Assembly: GCF_947504145.1 (NCBI RefSeq)
Contig: NZ_CANNGQ010000002.1
Location: 682,001-746,000, forward strand
DNA: 64,000 nt
Source of the DNA: an uncultured Microbulbifer sp.
Lineage (GTDB): Bacteria > Pseudomonadota > Gammaproteobacteria > Pseudomonadales > Cellvibrionaceae
Direction of reading: 5' to 3'
Shown: in pieces, positions 38,477-49,893 of the stretch
How the letters are laid out: every line of letters begins with the position of its first letter
Numbering within the stretch: the stretch's first letter is position 1
Notes under the pieces: generated by a model
The model's database searches: none
Seen by the model: the letters and a program-made list of their open reading frames with translations, nothing else
Told to the model about the DNA's origin: nothing
Translations under genes and position numbers: made by a program

Positions 38477-39793
38477 TTAATTTTTCTGGCGATCGAAATA
38501 ATCCAGTGTCAGCTGGGTAATCGCCTTGGTGCCAATTGCCAGTGCGCTTTCATCCACGTAAAAACGCGGCGAGTGATTGCTGGCAGCGGTGGCCGGGTCA
38601 GTGCCTTTCGGGGTGACGCCGAGGAAGTAGTAAAAGCCGGGGATCTCATTGGCGAAGAAGGAAAAGTCTTCGGCACCGGTAATTTTCGGAATCACCATCA
38701 CCTTGTTGTCACCCGCCGCGGCCTTGAGTGCGGGGATAGCGGCTTCCGTCAGCGCCGGGTTGTTGACGGTGACCGGGTAGCCTTCCAGTATTTCCACTTC
38801 TGCACTCGCGCCGCTACTTTCGGCAATATTCTCCGCGGTTATCTTCAATCGCTTGAAAATTTCCTGGCGGTTATCCATATCGAAGTTGCGGATGGTGCCG
38901 TTCAGGTAGACGCTGTCCGGAATAATATTGTTGCGCACACCGCCGTCGATCACGCCGAAAGAAACCACCGCGGGCTCCTTGGTGATGTCGATCTGGCGGC
39001 TGACGATGGTCTGGGTGCCCATTACGATCTGGGCTGCGGCGGTAATCGGGTCGACGCCGCCCCAGGGGCGGGAGCCGTGGGTCTGGCGACCTTTCACATT
39101 GATGCGGAACTCATCCGAGCTCGCCATCAGCGGGCCGGAGCGGTAGCCGATCACGCCGACGGGCAGGCTGGAGGTGACGTGCTGGCCGAAGGCCACGTCC
39201 GGTTTGTATTTTTTAAACAAACCTTCTTTCAGCATCAGTTCCGCACCGCCTTCCTCTCCGTCTGGCGCACCTTCTTCCGCGGGCTGGAAAATAAACAACA
39301 CGTTGCCGGCCAGCTCATCGCGCATCCCTGCCAGCACCTGCGCGGCGCCCATCAACATGGCAACGTGGGTATCGTGGCCACAGGCATGCATTACGCCCAC
39401 TTCTTCGCCGTTGTATTCGGTCTTGGCCTTGGAGGCGAAGGGGATATCCACCTGCTCGGTGACTGGCAGTGCATCCATATCGGCGCGCAGGGCGACGGTG
39501 GGACCGGGCTTGCCGCCTTTCATCAGGGCGACGACGCCGGTGTGGGCGATACCGGTTTCCACTTCCAGTCCGAGGGATTTCAGGTGTTCGGTGATGTATT
39601 TGGCGGTTTCGAACTCGCGGTTGCCCAGCTCCGGGTTCTGGTGCAGGTGGCGGCGCCACTCGACGACCTTGTCTTCAGTCTGCTTCAACTGTTTGTCGGC
39701 GTCAGCTGCTTGCGCTGTAGAAGCCAGGGCAAGTGCGGGGGCGAGAGAAACAGAGAGGGCGAGGAGTGCTTTTTTGATCGGGTTATTATTCAC
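38477..39793 (-). CDS. M20 family amidohydrolase (secreted)
   Basis: WRRHLHQNPELGNREFETAKYI; ALRADMDALPV; HACGHDTHVAMLMG; GTG start at 39793 before a signal peptide. Confidence 0.9.
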   Translation of the reverse strand: MNNNPIKKALLALSVSLAPALALASTAQAADADKQLKQTEDKVVEWRRHLHQNPELGNREFETAKYITEHLKSLGLEVETGIAHTGVVALMKGGKPGPTVALRADMDALPVTEQVDIPFASKAKTEYNGEEVGVMHACGHDTHVAMLMGAAQVLAGMRDELAGNVLFIFQPAEEGAPDGEEGGAELMLKEGLFKKYKPDVAFGQHVTSSLPVGVIGYRSGPLMASSDEFRINVKGRQTHGSRPWGGVDPITAAAQIVMGTQTIVSRQIDITKEPAVVSFGVIDGGVRNNIIPDSVYLNGTIRNFDMDNRQEIFKRLKITAENIAESSGASAEVEILEGYPVTVNNPALTEAAIPALKAAAGDNKVMVIPKITGAEDFSFFANEIPGFYYFLGVTPKGTDPATAASNHSPRFYVDESALAIGTKAITQLTLDYFDRQKN

Positions 39794-39900
39794 AAGGAAT
39801 TCCTGTGTTGCAGTACATGACCAGTGGTGAGGTAACCATGCACTGCTGCAAGAATCAATCCCAGCTCCCGAGTGCTGCGGTGGGCCGTGCAACCAGGCGT

Positions 39901-39930
39901 AAAAAAACCGCGCCGGAAGGGCGCGGTTTT
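39901..39930 (-). terminator. Rho-independent terminator downstream of the AbgT gene
   Basis: aaaaaaaccgcgcc-ggaag-ggcgcggtttt. Confidence 0.8.
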
Positions 39931-39960
39931 AATAGGAAAGGTGATTCTCTCCGGGGCGAC

Positions 39961-41562
39961 TTACATGGTGAAGTAAGTGGCTGCTCCGGGCCCAACGGGC
40001 ATACCTGCGACAAATACCCACAGGAAGAACAGCGCGGTCCAGCCGATAAAGAAGAAGATGGAGTAGGGGATCATGGTGGCAATCAGTGTGCCCATGCCCA
40101 GGTCTTTCTTGTAGCGGGTGGCGAAGGAGACGATCAGGCCGAAGTAACTCATCATCGGGGTGATGATGTTGGTAACCGAGTCGCCGATCCGATAGGCCGC
40201 CTGGATCACTTCCGGGGCGTAGCCGAGCAGCATCAGCATCGGCACGAAGATTGGCGCGGTGACGGCCCACTGGGCGGAGGCGCTGCCGAGGCTCAGGTTG
40301 ACGATGCCACACATCAGGATGAAGAACACGAACAGTAGCGGGCCAGTCAGGCCGATACTCTGCAGGGCCTCGGCACCCAGCACCGCGAAGATGGTGCCCA
40401 GGTTGGTCATCTTGAAGAAGGCCACAAACTGCGCGGCGAAGAACACCAGCACGATGTACATGCCCATGGTGCCCATGCTCTTGGACATGGCGTCGATCAC
40501 ATCGCGGTCATTCCGCATGGTGCCCACGGTCTTGCCGTAGACAAAGCCCGGAATGGCGAAGAACACCACGATCAGCGCCACAATGCCTTTCAGGAAGGGC
40601 GAGCCGGCTACTGCGCCCGTCTCCTGGTTACGCAGTACACCCCACTCGGGCACGATGGTGAGTGCCAGCAAACCGCACACACCAAGAACCGCGAGGCCTG
40701 CATATTTCAGGCCGCGTTTTTCCTCGGCGGTGAGCTGGGTCATCTTGTCTTGAGACAGGTCCACGGAGGCTTCGCTGTTGTCGTACTTGCCCAATTTGGG
40801 TTCGACGATCGCCAGGGTCACCCAGCTACCGAGGGTAGTGATCAGAAAGGTACTGATGATCATGAAGTACCAGTTCACTTCCGGGCCCACCACATAATTG
40901 GGGTCGATCATGTGCGCGGCGGATTCGGTGATTCCCGACAGCAGCGGGTCCACGGTGCCCAGTAGCAGGTTGGCGCTGTAGCCACCGGATACACCAGCGA
41001 AGGCCGCAGCCAGGCCGGCCAGTGGGTGGCGGCCGAGGGAGTGGAAGATCATCGCGGCCAGCGGAATCAATACCACATAACCCAGTTCAGACGCGGTGTT
41101 GGAAATGATGCCGGCGAATACCACGATCACCGTGACCGTGCGTTTGGAGGCCTTGAGCACCATGCCGCGCACGGCGGCAGACAGCAGCCCCGAATGTTCG
41201 GCAATACCCACACCCAGCAGCGCTACCAGAACGGTGCCCAGTGGAGCAAAACCGGTGAAGTTGGTTACCAGCGTGGTGACGATGGTCCTGAGCCCCTCGC
41301 CGGAAAGCAGGTTGACTACATGAATGACCCCGTCAGCGGCGCGGCCAGCAGCGCCCACCGGGCGCGGGTCTTCCACTGAGAGCCCGAAGAAAGCGGCGAT
41401 ACCACTGAGGATGACGACGCCCACCGCAAACATGGCGAACAGGGTAATGGGGTGGGGGAGCAGGTTGCCCAGCCACTCGACGGTATCGAGGAAGCGGGTA
41501 AAGGCTGTTTTCTTGCCAGATCCGGCGGGCTGGATGTCACTTGAGGAAGTGGATGTCGTCAT
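39961..41562 (-). CDS. AbgT family transporter
   Basis: RFLDTVEWLGNLLPHPITLFAMFAVGVVILSGIAAFFG; NLSLGSASAQWAVTAPIFVPMLMLLGY; YRIGDSVTNIITPMMSYF. Confidence 0.93.
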   Translation of the reverse strand: MTTSTSSSDIQPAGSGKKTAFTRFLDTVEWLGNLLPHPITLFAMFAVGVVILSGIAAFFGLSVEDPRPVGAAGRAADGVIHVVNLLSGEGLRTIVTTLVTNFTGFAPLGTVLVALLGVGIAEHSGLLSAAVRGMVLKASKRTVTVIVVFAGIISNTASELGYVVLIPLAAMIFHSLGRHPLAGLAAAFAGVSGGYSANLLLGTVDPLLSGITESAAHMIDPNYVVGPEVNWYFMIISTFLITTLGSWVTLAIVEPKLGKYDNSEASVDLSQDKMTQLTAEEKRGLKYAGLAVLGVCGLLALTIVPEWGVLRNQETGAVAGSPFLKGIVALIVVFFAIPGFVYGKTVGTMRNDRDVIDAMSKSMGTMGMYIVLVFFAAQFVAFFKMTNLGTIFAVLGAEALQSIGLTGPLLFVFFILMCGIVNLSLGSASAQWAVTAPIFVPMLMLLGYAPEVIQAAYRIGDSVTNIITPMMSYFGLIVSFATRYKKDLGMGTLIATMIPYSIFFFIGWTALFFLWVFVAGMPVGPGAATYFTM

Positions 41563-41874
41563 TATTTCTCCTGTGGCTCGCCTGCCGGCTAAAAAATGAT
41601 CAGTGGCGCGCAATCATACATTGGAAATGACAGCGATGCCATTTGGGCAGCGAGACCGGCTTTTATTCTCTGAGTATGCAATTTCCGGGCAATGTTCCGC
41701 CCAATTATCGGTTCATAAAAGGACATGCTGCCAGTTTTTTGGCGCAGAATGCAATGTCTGTCATGGTGTGGACAGCTGAATACGGCGTGAAACTGAGGGA
41801 GAAGCAGGGTAGCGGGGGTTGTGGGAGCCGTTCCTCGTGTACGGGCACCGGGGGCCCGCACACGACTCTCGAGG

Positions 41875-42615
41875 TCAGAACTTGTAACCGAGTCCCACCG
41901 AGTAAACCCAGGGGTCTACATCGACATTGGTAGTAATACGGGTGTTGTAGCCTTGGCTGGTGCGGAAGTCGATCTTTGCCTTGGTGTCGATATCCAGGTA
42001 CCAGACGGCGGCGTTGAACAGCCAGTTACTGTCGCGGCCAAACTGGATGTCGATCCCCAGTTCACCGGCCAGCCCCCAGGAATCGTCCAACTTCAGGCTC
42101 GCGTTACTGGATGCATCGAGTACGTCCTCAAAATACTCCTGCGCAACATTACTGATATCTTCATCCATAAAGGTGGTGAAGTTCACGCCGATACCTACAT
42201 AGGGCTGCACCCAGGACTCGGTGCATACCGGGAACCACTGTACGGTGAGGGTGGGCGGCAGATGTTCGATACTGCCGAGGTCCACTTTGCCCAGCAGTCC
42301 CCCGGTGGCGGGGTCTGGCAGACCGGCTACTGCCAGGTCGTGCTCGAACGGCAGTGCCGCCAGCAGACCGAGGCCGAAGTGGTCGGCGAACAGCCAGGTG
42401 GCGGTAAAGGTGGCGCTGTCACCGTCATCCACATACACACGGGTGTCTGGCAGGGTGGTGGTGTTGTCGATGCGCAGCCAGTCGGAGTCGTCATCCGGGT
42501 CGACGAGCCCCCAGCCGATGCGGACGACCACATCGCCCTGTTCGTAATCGGCGAGGCACTGGCCGGCGCCGAGAACGGCCGCCAGTGCGGCGGATGTGAG
42601 AATGGCGGCTTTCAT
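41875..42615 (-). CDS. OmpW family outer membrane protein
   Basis: GLGLLAALPFEHDLAV; HLPPTLTVQWFP; QPYVGIGVNFTTFMDE. Confidence 0.88.
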   Translation of the reverse strand: MKAAILTSAALAAVLGAGQCLADYEQGDVVVRIGWGLVDPDDDSDWLRIDNTTTLPDTRVYVDDGDSATFTATWLFADHFGLGLLAALPFEHDLAVAGLPDPATGGLLGKVDLGSIEHLPPTLTVQWFPVCTESWVQPYVGIGVNFTTFMDEDISNVAQEYFEDVLDASSNASLKLDDSWGLAGELGIDIQFGRDSNWLFNAAVWYLDIDTKAKIDFRTSQGYNTRITTNVDVDPWVYSVGLGYKF

Positions 42616-42808
42616 GAGTTCGCTCCTTGAACTTCTTGGGGGTGTGGCGCAACACTTTTAGTCTAGCCGGGAGTTTCATTACGCAATATTTTTGCGTTTA
42701 CTCTGGTGTCAGCCTGTTGGCAGTTGCCGGGCCGGTATCTCAGCGCAATAATGTGATCACAAAGTTTGACGTTTTATTCCGTTGTGCGGTACTGCTTGGC
42801 GGGTGGTT

Positions 42809-43534
42809 ATGGAGAGTAGTGCGGATATGAAGATTGGCGTTCTGAAGACCGATGATGTGCGCCCCCAGCTGGTGGGGGAGTTTGGTGAATACCCGGAGAT
42901 GTTTGCGGACTTGCTGAAACGTGAGGATCCGTCTCTGGAATTTGTGACCTATGAGGTGCAGCACGGGCACTATCCGGTAGATATTAATGAGGTGGACGCC
43001 TACCTGATTACCGGCAGCAAGACCGGGGTGTACGACGACCAGCCGTGGATTCCGCCATTGATGGAATTTGTGCGCGAGCTGCACAAGCGGAAAAAGCCGA
43101 CCCTTGGGATCTGTTTCGGGCATCAGTTGATAGCCCATGCTCTGGGTGGTGAAACGCGCAAGTCTGAGAAGGGTTGGGGTGTGGGTGTGCACAGTTACCA
43201 GGTGCAGGAAACGCCGGCCTGGATGGTGGCGCCGCAGCAAAATTTCAGTCTGCTGGTGAGCCATCAGGATCAGGTGGTGACGCCGGCGCCGGGCACCAAG
43301 GTGATTGCGTCCAGTGACTTCTGCCCTTATGCACTGCTGCAGGTTGGTGAGCATATGCTTACCATGCAGGCGCACCCCGAGTTCACCAAACCCTACTCAA
43401 AGAGTTTGATGGAGTTGCGCACAGAGGTGTTTGGGGAGGATATGGTGGACAAGGGGAAAGAGTCACTCACCAACGATATCCACACCAGCGCAGTGGCCCG
43501 GTGGATGCTGGCTTTTTTGAAGAGTGCTTCGTAA
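42809..43534 (+). CDS. Class I glutamine amidotransferase-like protein
   Basis: MKIGVLKTDDV; DAYLITGSKTGVYDD; PTLGICFGHQLIAHALGG; QAHPEF. Confidence 0.88.
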   Translation: MESSADMKIGVLKTDDVRPQLVGEFGEYPEMFADLLKREDPSLEFVTYEVQHGHYPVDINEVDAYLITGSKTGVYDDQPWIPPLMEFVRELHKRKKPTLGICFGHQLIAHALGGETRKSEKGWGVGVHSYQVQETPAWMVAPQQNFSLLVSHQDQVVTPAPGTKVIASSDFCPYALLQVGEHMLTMQAHPEFTKPYSKSLMELRTEVFGEDMVDKGKESLTNDIHTSAVARWMLAFLKSAS

Positions 43535-43585
43535 CACGAGTTGACCCCATGGCTGTGGAGAAAACTTCGCAGCCGGTTTGCTGGT

Positions 43586-43624
43586 CTTTCGCGGTAACCT
43601 CACAGGCATGAATAACCGCGAAAG
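43586..43624. terminator. Candidate hairpin between convergent genes
   Basis: CTTTCGCGGT...ACCGCGAAAG, 10-bp perfect inverted repeat; no clear T tract. Confidence 0.4.
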
Positions 43625-43636
43625 CCCAACCTGTGG

Positions 43637-44197
43637 CTATTTCCACTTAATGTTGCAACCAATAGACGGCGCTTGATCCTCCGCAGGTTTTTCTCCTGCC
43701 AGCACCTTATCCACAGCCACGCGTAAATCCTTCCCGGTCACCGGCTCATCAGTTCCCGGTCGGCTGTCATCAAACTGGCCGCGGTAAGCCAGCTTCCCTT
43801 CTTTATCGAATAGAAAAAAGTCCGGCGTACAGGTCGCATCAAAAGCCCTGGCCACAGACTGATCCTCGTCCACCAGATACGCGAAGCGATACCCCCGTAT
43901 GGCCACTTCTTCCTGCATTTTCTCTGGGCGGTCTTCCGGGTAGCTGGCGAAGTCGTTGCTGTTGATGGCGACGATGCCGAGGCCGGCGGGGATGTACTGT
44001 TCGGCCAGTTCCGACAGGCCCGCAGCGATATGTTTTACGAAGGGGCAGTGGTTGCAGATGAATATGACCAGCAGGGGCTTGCCGGCGTAGTCGTCGCTAC
44101 TGACGAGGGTGTCGCTTTGCGGCTGAGATGTGTCGGGAAGTTGGAAGCTGGGCATGGGGGTGCCGAGGGGGATCATGGCGGATGGGGTGAGGGCCAT
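43637..44197 (-). CDS. Thioredoxin-like / AhpC-TSA (redoxin) family protein
   Basis: FQLPDTSQPQSDTLVSSDDYAGKPLLVIFICNHCPFVKHIAAGLSELA; CTPDFFLFDKEGKLAYRGQFDDSRP. Confidence 0.88.
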   Translation of the reverse strand: MALTPSAMIPLGTPMPSFQLPDTSQPQSDTLVSSDDYAGKPLLVIFICNHCPFVKHIAAGLSELAEQYIPAGLGIVAINSNDFASYPEDRPEKMQEEVAIRGYRFAYLVDEDQSVARAFDATCTPDFFLFDKEGKLAYRGQFDDSRPGTDEPVTGKDLRVAVDKVLAGEKPAEDQAPSIGCNIKWK

Positions 44198-44416
44198 AGG
44201 GACTCCTTTCCGGGTTATGTGGTTCCGACGGTTGTTTCTGCAAGCGTGGTCTGAGTGTACGGCTTTTACAGGTGTATTCCAGGCCGCACTCTATTTGGTG
44301 TGTACTACGTCAATTAACGCATACCCCTCGCTTCTGAATATTGTTTCCATTGGCCTTGAATCCAACCTGTTGGCGGGCGTATTGCCGGGCTGCGGGAACA
44401 AGCTGTCAGTGCCTTT

Positions 44417-45316
44417 ATGAATCAACTCGTAATCCCGGATCCCAACCTGGCAGAAGCTGCCAAACCGAGCCGTTGGCATGCGGATCTGGAGTTGCAGTTT
44501 GCGCTGGGCACGCGGGGTTGTCGCCTGGCGCGCAACCGGCATACGGGGCCGCTGTATGTGCAAAAGCCGTTTTTTCCAGAGGGGCGGGATCTGGCGCATG
44601 TGTATCTGTTGCACCCACCGGGTGGTCTGGTTTCCGGGGACCGGCTGGATATTCGTGTGGCGGTGGAGCAGGGCGCAGGTGCGCTGGTGACGACCACTGG
44701 TGCAGGGCGTGCTTATCGGGCGCGGGCCGATGGTTTATTGCAGAGCCAGCATACGATGCTCAGGGTGGAATCCGGGGCGAGCCTGGAATGGCTGCCGCTG
44801 GAAAATATTGCCTACCCCGGCGCCAATGGTGCCATGCACACACGGGTGGATCTGGAGCGCGGTGCGCGCTTTGCCGGTTGGGAGGTGACATCGCTGGGAT
44901 TGCCGGCGTGCGACGCACCGTTTGCCGGTGGGCAGTTGTTGCAGCGGTTGGAAATATTTCGCGAGGGTGTGCCGCTGCTGGTGGAGTCATTGCGATTATG
45001 TGGTGCTGACTTATCCGGCAATAAAATGATGAATGCCCGCGCGGGCCTGCAAGGGTTGCCGGTAAACGGCCTACTGGTGATGGGACCGTTTGAAAGCGCC
45101 CCCCTGGACTCAGTGCTGAAAGAGTGCCGGGAGATCATCGCCAGGCACGAAAAGCACAGCACCGCTGGCGTTACGCTGGTCGGGGAAATGCTGGCAGTGC
45201 GCGTGCTGGGGCGCTGTGCATTCGAAGTGCGCGGGCTGTTGACGGAGTTGTGGGAGCGCCTGCGGCCGGAGTGGCTGGGGCGCGCGCCCTGTGCGCCGCG
45301 CATCTGGCGTACGTAA
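44417..45316 (+). CDS. ureD: Urease accessory protein UreD
   Basis: [37 protein letters not shown]...[16 protein letters not shown]. Confidence 0.95.
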   Translation: MNQLVIPDPNLAEAAKPSRWHADLELQFALGTRGCRLARNRHTGPLYVQKPFFPEGRDLAHVYLLHPPGGLVSGDRLDIRVAVEQGAGALVTTTGAGRAYRARADGLLQSQHTMLRVESGASLEWLPLENIAYPGANGAMHTRVDLERGARFAGWEVTSLGLPACDAPFAGGQLLQRLEIFREGVPLLVESLRLCGADLSGNKMMNARAGLQGLPVNGLLVMGPFESAPLDSVLKECREIIARHEKHSTAGVTLVGEMLAVRVLGRCAFEVRGLLTELWERLRPEWLGRAPCAPRIWRT

Positions 45317-45350
45317 CGATCAATTTATAAAAGTCTCTGCAGGTTTTTGC

Positions 45351-45653
45351 ATGGAATTATTGCCACGAGAAAAAGACAAGCTGCTGGTATTCACCGCAGC
45401 GCTACTCGCCGAGCGTCGATTGGCGCGTGCGCTGAAGCTGAATTATCCCGAAGCCGTGGCACTGATCACCATGGAAATCATGGAGGGCGCGCGGGACGGT
45501 AAAACCGTGGCGGAGTTGATGGGCTATGGCCGCGAAATTTTGAGCGCGGATCAGGTGATGGACGGTGTTCCGGAATTGATCCGCGAGGTGCAGGTGGAGG
45601 CGACCTTCCCCGACGGCACCAAACTGGTCACCGTGCACAACCCGATCAGCTAA
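45351..45653 (+). CDS. ureA: Urease subunit gamma
   Basis: [39 protein letters not shown]. Confidence 0.97.
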   Translation: MELLPREKDKLLVFTAALLAERRLARALKLNYPEAVALITMEIMEGARDGKTVAELMGYGREILSADQVMDGVPELIREVQVEATFPDGTKLVTVHNPIS

Positions 45654-45670
45654 CCACGCAAGGGCAGAAA

Positions 45671-46012
45671 ATGATTCCCGGAGAAATTCAGGTCGCGCAG
45701 GACAAAGGCGATATCGAACTTAACCCCGGCCGCGAGACGTGCACGCTGCGGGTCGAAAATATTGGTGATCGTCCGGTGCAGGTGGGTTCCCACTATCATT
45801 TTTATGAGGTCAATCCGGCGTTGCGATTTGAGCGGGAAAAAGCCCGTGGTTTTCACCTGAATATTGCGTCCGGCACCGCGGTGCGCTTTGAACCGGGGCA
45901 GGGCCGCGAGGTGGAGCTGGTGGCGTACGCCGGTGACCGCAAGGTGTATGGATTTCGAGGCGAAGTGATGGGCGCCCTGGATGTGAATGACGAGGGAGGG
46001 CCTGACGCATGA
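45671..46012 (+). CDS. ureB: Urease subunit beta
   Basis: [51 protein letters not shown]. Confidence 0.97.
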   Translation: MIPGEIQVAQDKGDIELNPGRETCTLRVENIGDRPVQVGSHYHFYEVNPALRFEREKARGFHLNIASGTAVRFEPGQGREVELVAYAGDRKVYGFRGEVMGALDVNDEGGPDA

Positions 46013-47724
46013 GCCGGATGGACCGAGAAAGCTACGCGCAAATGTTTGGCCCCACCACCGGCGACCGCGTACGCCTGGCGGATACCGAGCTGTGGTTGCA
46101 GGTGGAAAAAGATTTCACCCGCTACGGTGACGAGGTGAAGTTTGGTGGGGGTAAGGTGATTCGCGATGGTATGGGGCAGAGCCAGCGCCCTTCTGCCGAG
46201 ACCCCCGATCTGGTGATCACCAACGCGCTGATTCTCGATTACTGGGGTGTGGTGAAAGCGGATGTCGCAGTGAAAGACGGCCGCATCTCGGGTATCGGCA
46301 AGGCCGGCAATCCGGACGTGCAGGAAGGGGTGGAGATCATTATCGGCCCGGGTACCGAAATTATTGCTGGTGAGGGTTCCATCCTCACCGCCGGTGGCAT
46401 CGATGCGCATATTCATTTTATCTGCCCGCAACAGATCGAAGAGGCGCTGATGTCTGGCGTCACCACCATGATTGGCGGTGGCACCGGTCCGGCCACCGGC
46501 ACCAACGCCACCACCTGTACCCCCGGCCCGTGGAATATCGGCAAGATGCTGCAGGCCACTGACAGCCTGCCAATGAATCTCGGTTTTCTCGGCAAGGGTA
46601 ATGCCAGCCTGCCGGAGGCCATCGAAGAGCAGCTGGAAGCCGGCGCCTGCGGCCTGAAATTGCACGAGGACTGGGGCACCACCCCTGCGGCCATCGACTG
46701 CTGCCTGACTGTGGCAGAAAAATACGATGTGCAGGTAGCGATTCACACCGACACCCTGAATGAATCTGGCTTTGTGGACGACACGCTCGGTGCTTTTAAA
46801 GGCCGTGCGATTCACACCTATCACACCGAGGGTGCCGGTGGCGGACACGCGCCGGATATCATCAAGGCATGCGCTTCGGAAAATGTGTTGCCATCTTCTA
46901 CCAACCCAACCCGGCCTTACACGGTAAACACGGTAGACGAGCATCTCGACATGCTGATGGTGTGTCACCACCTGGATACCAGTATTCCGGAAGATATCGC
47001 CTTCGCAGATTCTCGTATCCGCAAGGAAACCATCGCCGCCGAGGATATCTTTCACGATCTCGGCGCCTTCAGCATGATCGCCTCGGACTCCCAGGCCATG
47101 GGCCGTGTGGGTGAGGTGGTTACCCGCACCTGGCAGACGGCCCACAAAATGAAAGTGCAGCGCGGCAATCTAGCGGAAGACACGGCCGGTGAAACCGCCG
47201 GTGCCGATAATTTCCGCGCGCGCCGATATATCGCCAAATACACTATCAATCCCGCCATCACCCACGGTGTCGCTCACGAAGTGGGTTCCATCGAAGTGGG
47301 GAAACTGGCGGACCTGGTGCTGTGGAAGCCAGCATTTTTCGGTATCAAGCCGTCCATGATTATCAAGGGTGGCATGATTGCAGCCGCGCCTATGGGCGAC
47401 CCCAATGCCTCCATTCCTACGCCCCAGCCGGTGCACTATCGGCCCATGTTTGGTGCCCACGGCCTGGCCGCAGCCAAAACTTCAGTGACGTTTGTCTCCC
47501 AGGCCGCACTGGAAAATTGTGTGGGCGAAAAGCTCGGCCTGCAGCGCAAACTGGTGGCCTGTAAAAATACCCGCAGTATCCGCAAGAAAGACATGCTGCT
47601 GAACGACTGGCAACCGGATGTCACTGTTGATCCACAGACCTACGAAGTGCGGGCGGACGGAGAGCTGCTCACCTGCGAACCCGCCACTGAGTTGCCGCTG
47701 GCCCAGCGCTACTGCCTGTTTTGA
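46009..47724 (+). CDS. ureC: Urease subunit alpha
   Basis: [82 protein letters not shown]. Confidence 0.98.
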   Translation: MSRMDRESYAQMFGPTTGDRVRLADTELWLQVEKDFTRYGDEVKFGGGKVIRDGMGQSQRPSAETPDLVITNALILDYWGVVKADVAVKDGRISGIGKAGNPDVQEGVEIIIGPGTEIIAGEGSILTAGGIDAHIHFICPQQIEEALMSGVTTMIGGGTGPATGTNATTCTPGPWNIGKMLQATDSLPMNLGFLGKGNASLPEAIEEQLEAGACGLKLHEDWGTTPAAIDCCLTVAEKYDVQVAIHTDTLNESGFVDDTLGAFKGRAIHTYHTEGAGGGHAPDIIKACASENVLPSSTNPTRPYTVNTVDEHLDMLMVCHHLDTSIPEDIAFADSRIRKETIAAEDIFHDLGAFSMIASDSQAMGRVGEVVTRTWQTAHKMKVQRGNLAEDTAGETAGADNFRARRYIAKYTINPAITHGVAHEVGSIEVGKLADLVLWKPAFFGIKPSMIIKGGMIAAAPMGDPNASIPTPQPVHYRPMFGAHGLAAAKTSVTFVSQAALENCVGEKLGLQRKLVACKNTRSIRKKDMLLNDWQPDVTVDPQTYEVRADGELLTCEPATELPLAQRYCLF

Positions 47725-47740
47725 TTTTGAGGAATTTGCT

Positions 47741-48268
47741 TTGACTCTGGAAATCTATCAACGCCTCGGCACCACGACTGGAAAGACTGCACAGTTCACC
47801 GTGGTACTGGATCACCTGCAACGGGATCGCGGCCGCCTGCGTGCGCAAGCCAGTGACGGCACCGAGGTACGCATTTTTCTGGAGCGTGGAAAGCCATTGC
47901 AGGTGGGCGAAATACTACTCAGCGAGTGTGGCAAGTTTATCGAAGTACAGGGGGCGGCAGAGCCAGTAACCACGGCCCGTTGTGAAGACTGGTTTACCTT
48001 CAGTCGCGCCTGCTACCACCTGGGTAATCGCCATGTGAAATTGCAAATTGCAACTGTGGAAAATGGGGAGGGTGAAAGCGAGCGCTGGTTGCGCATCACG
48101 CCCGATCACGTACTGGAAGAAATGCTGGAATTACTCGGGCTGAACCTGACCCGGGAGAACGCGGTTTTTGTACCCGAGTCCGGCGCTTACAGTGGTGGTC
48201 ACTCCCATAGCCATTCGCACCATCATTCACACAGCGCGCACGAGCATCATGAGCATCACCACCACTGA
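47741..48268 (+). CDS. ureE: Urease accessory protein UreE with His-rich tail
   Basis: LTLEIYQRLG (TTG start) ... [23 protein letters not shown]-terminus. Confidence 0.93.
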   Translation: MTLEIYQRLGTTTGKTAQFTVVLDHLQRDRGRLRAQASDGTEVRIFLERGKPLQVGEILLSECGKFIEVQGAAEPVTTARCEDWFTFSRACYHLGNRHVKLQIATVENGEGESERWLRITPDHVLEEMLELLGLNLTRENAVFVPESGAYSGGHSHSHSHHHSHSAHEHHEHHHH

Positions 48269-48923
48269 TGCGGCGCTGCTGCGCCTGTTGCAACTGTCCA
48301 GTGCCAGCCTGCCGGTGGGTGGCTACGCATTTTCCCAGGGGCTGGAATATGCCATCGACACCGGCTGGGTAAAGAATCTCGACGACACGCGGGACTGGTT
48401 CTCGCTGCAACTGATCGACTCCCTGGCTCAAGTGGATTGCCCCATCCTGTTGCGCTGCCATCGCGCCCTGCAGCAGAGCGACGTAGAACAATTGCAGTAT
48501 TGGAACCACTACGCGCTGGCCTGCCGAGAGACCCGCGAGCTGCGCCTTACCGACACCGCCACTGGCAACGCCCTGATTCGGCTGTTGGTTCAACTGCAAA
48601 TAGAGCCTGTTCTACCCAGGCAGGAAACCAGCTTCGTCGCCGCCTTTGCCATTGCCGCCAACTACTGGCAGCTGAACGAAGATGCGGCAATGCTCGGGCT
48701 GGTGTGGACCTGGCTGGAAAATCAGGTGGCCGCGGCCACCAAACTGGTGCCGCTGGGGCAGACCCAGGCGCAACAACTGATTGGTGAGATACAGCAACAG
48801 GTGCCCGCCGCAATTCGGCGCGCGTACCAGCTGGACGATGGTGAACTCGGCGCGGGGCTGCCTGCACTGGCCATCGCCAGCGCTAAGCACGAACATCAGT
48901 ACAGCCGTTTATTCAGATCCTGA
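48249..48923 (+). CDS. ureF: Urease accessory protein UreF
   Basis: [28 protein letters not shown]; overlaps the ureE end. Confidence 0.95.
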   Translation: MSITTTDAALLRLLQLSSASLPVGGYAFSQGLEYAIDTGWVKNLDDTRDWFSLQLIDSLAQVDCPILLRCHRALQQSDVEQLQYWNHYALACRETRELRLTDTATGNALIRLLVQLQIEPVLPRQETSFVAAFAIAANYWQLNEDAAMLGLVWTWLENQVAAATKLVPLGQTQAQQLIGEIQQQVPAAIRRAYQLDDGELGAGLPALAIASAKHEHQYSRLFRS

Positions 48924-48945
48924 ACGTATTTACGGGACGATTATT

Positions 48946-49617
48946 ATGACTACAGTCAACTTGACGACAGGTAACCTAACCGCAACCAAAAAGCAGACCC
49001 TGCGTGTCGGTATCGGCGGCCCCGTAGGCTCCGGGAAAACAGCGCTGCTGCGCGAACTCTGCAGCGCGATGCGCGATCACTACGATATCGCCGTCGTCAC
49101 CAACGATATCTACACCCAGGAAGATGCCAAGTTTCTCACCCATCATGAAGCCCTGAGCGCCGACCGTATTCTCGGTGTGGAAACCGGTGGTTGCCCCCAC
49201 ACCGCCATCCGCGAAGACGCCTCGATGAATCTCGCTGCCATCGACGAACTCATCGCCCGCCATGGCGACCTCGACGTGGTCTTCGTGGAAAGCGGCGGCG
49301 ACAACCTCAGCGCCACCTTCAGTCCGGAACTCTCCGACCTCACTATCTATGTCATCGACGTCTCCGCCGGCGACAAAATACCGAGAAAAGGCGGCCCCGG
49401 TATCACCCGTTCCGACCTGCTGATCATCAACAAAATCGACCTCGCTCCACTGGTGGGTGCGTCCCTCGACGTCATGGACCGCGATGCAAAAAAAATGCGC
49501 GGCGAGCGCCCGTTTGTCTTCTCCAACCTGAAGGCACAGAAGGGCCTCAAAGACATCATCCAGTTCATCGTGCGCGAAGGCATGCTCGAAGAAAAATCCA
49601 TCCCCGCAATCGCTTAA
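48946..49617 (+). CDS. ureG: Urease accessory GTPase UreG
   Basis: [54 protein letters not shown]. Confidence 0.97.
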   Translation: MTTVNLTTGNLTATKKQTLRVGIGGPVGSGKTALLRELCSAMRDHYDIAVVTNDIYTQEDAKFLTHHEALSADRILGVETGGCPHTAIREDASMNLAAIDELIARHGDLDVVFVESGGDNLSATFSPELSDLTIYVIDVSAGDKIPRKGGPGITRSDLLIINKIDLAPLVGASLDVMDRDAKKMRGERPFVFSNLKAQKGLKDIIQFIVREGMLEEKSIPAIA

Positions 49618-49653
49618 CTCCCACACCAGAACATCAAGAAGTAGAGACCAATT

Positions 49654-49863
49654 ATGAAACTGAGAAAACTACTGCTCGCATTTACCACTTTGATCGCCGC
49701 AACCGTCAGTCTGCTTGCTCAGGCCCACGAAGGCCACGCCCCGGCAGGTGTTGTGCACGAATTGCATCACATGCTGTGGGTTGTGATGGCACTTGCAGTG
49801 AGTGCAGTAGCAGTATTCCTGATCAGAAATCACGGAAAGAAAAAAGAAAACACAGAAGACTAA
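49654..49863 (+). CDS. Small single-pass membrane protein with His-rich periplasmic segment
   Basis: Signal peptide, AHEGHAPAGVVHELHHMLWVV, one TM, Lys-rich tail; directly after ureG. Confidence 0.75.
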   Translation: MKLRKLLLAFTTLIAATVSLLAQAHEGHAPAGVVHELHHMLWVVMALAVSAVAVFLIRNHGKKKENTED

Positions 49864-49893
49864 TCAGCTACGAAGCCCAGTGTTAGACGCGCA

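Noticed and set aside
38477-41562. AbgT transporter and M20 amidohydrolase as a single operon
   Set aside because: A strong minus-strand terminator (39901-39930) lies between them; functional pairing is plausible but co-transcription is not supported.
45853-47145. 430-aa minus-strand ORF
   Set aside because: Antisense to ureB/ureC.
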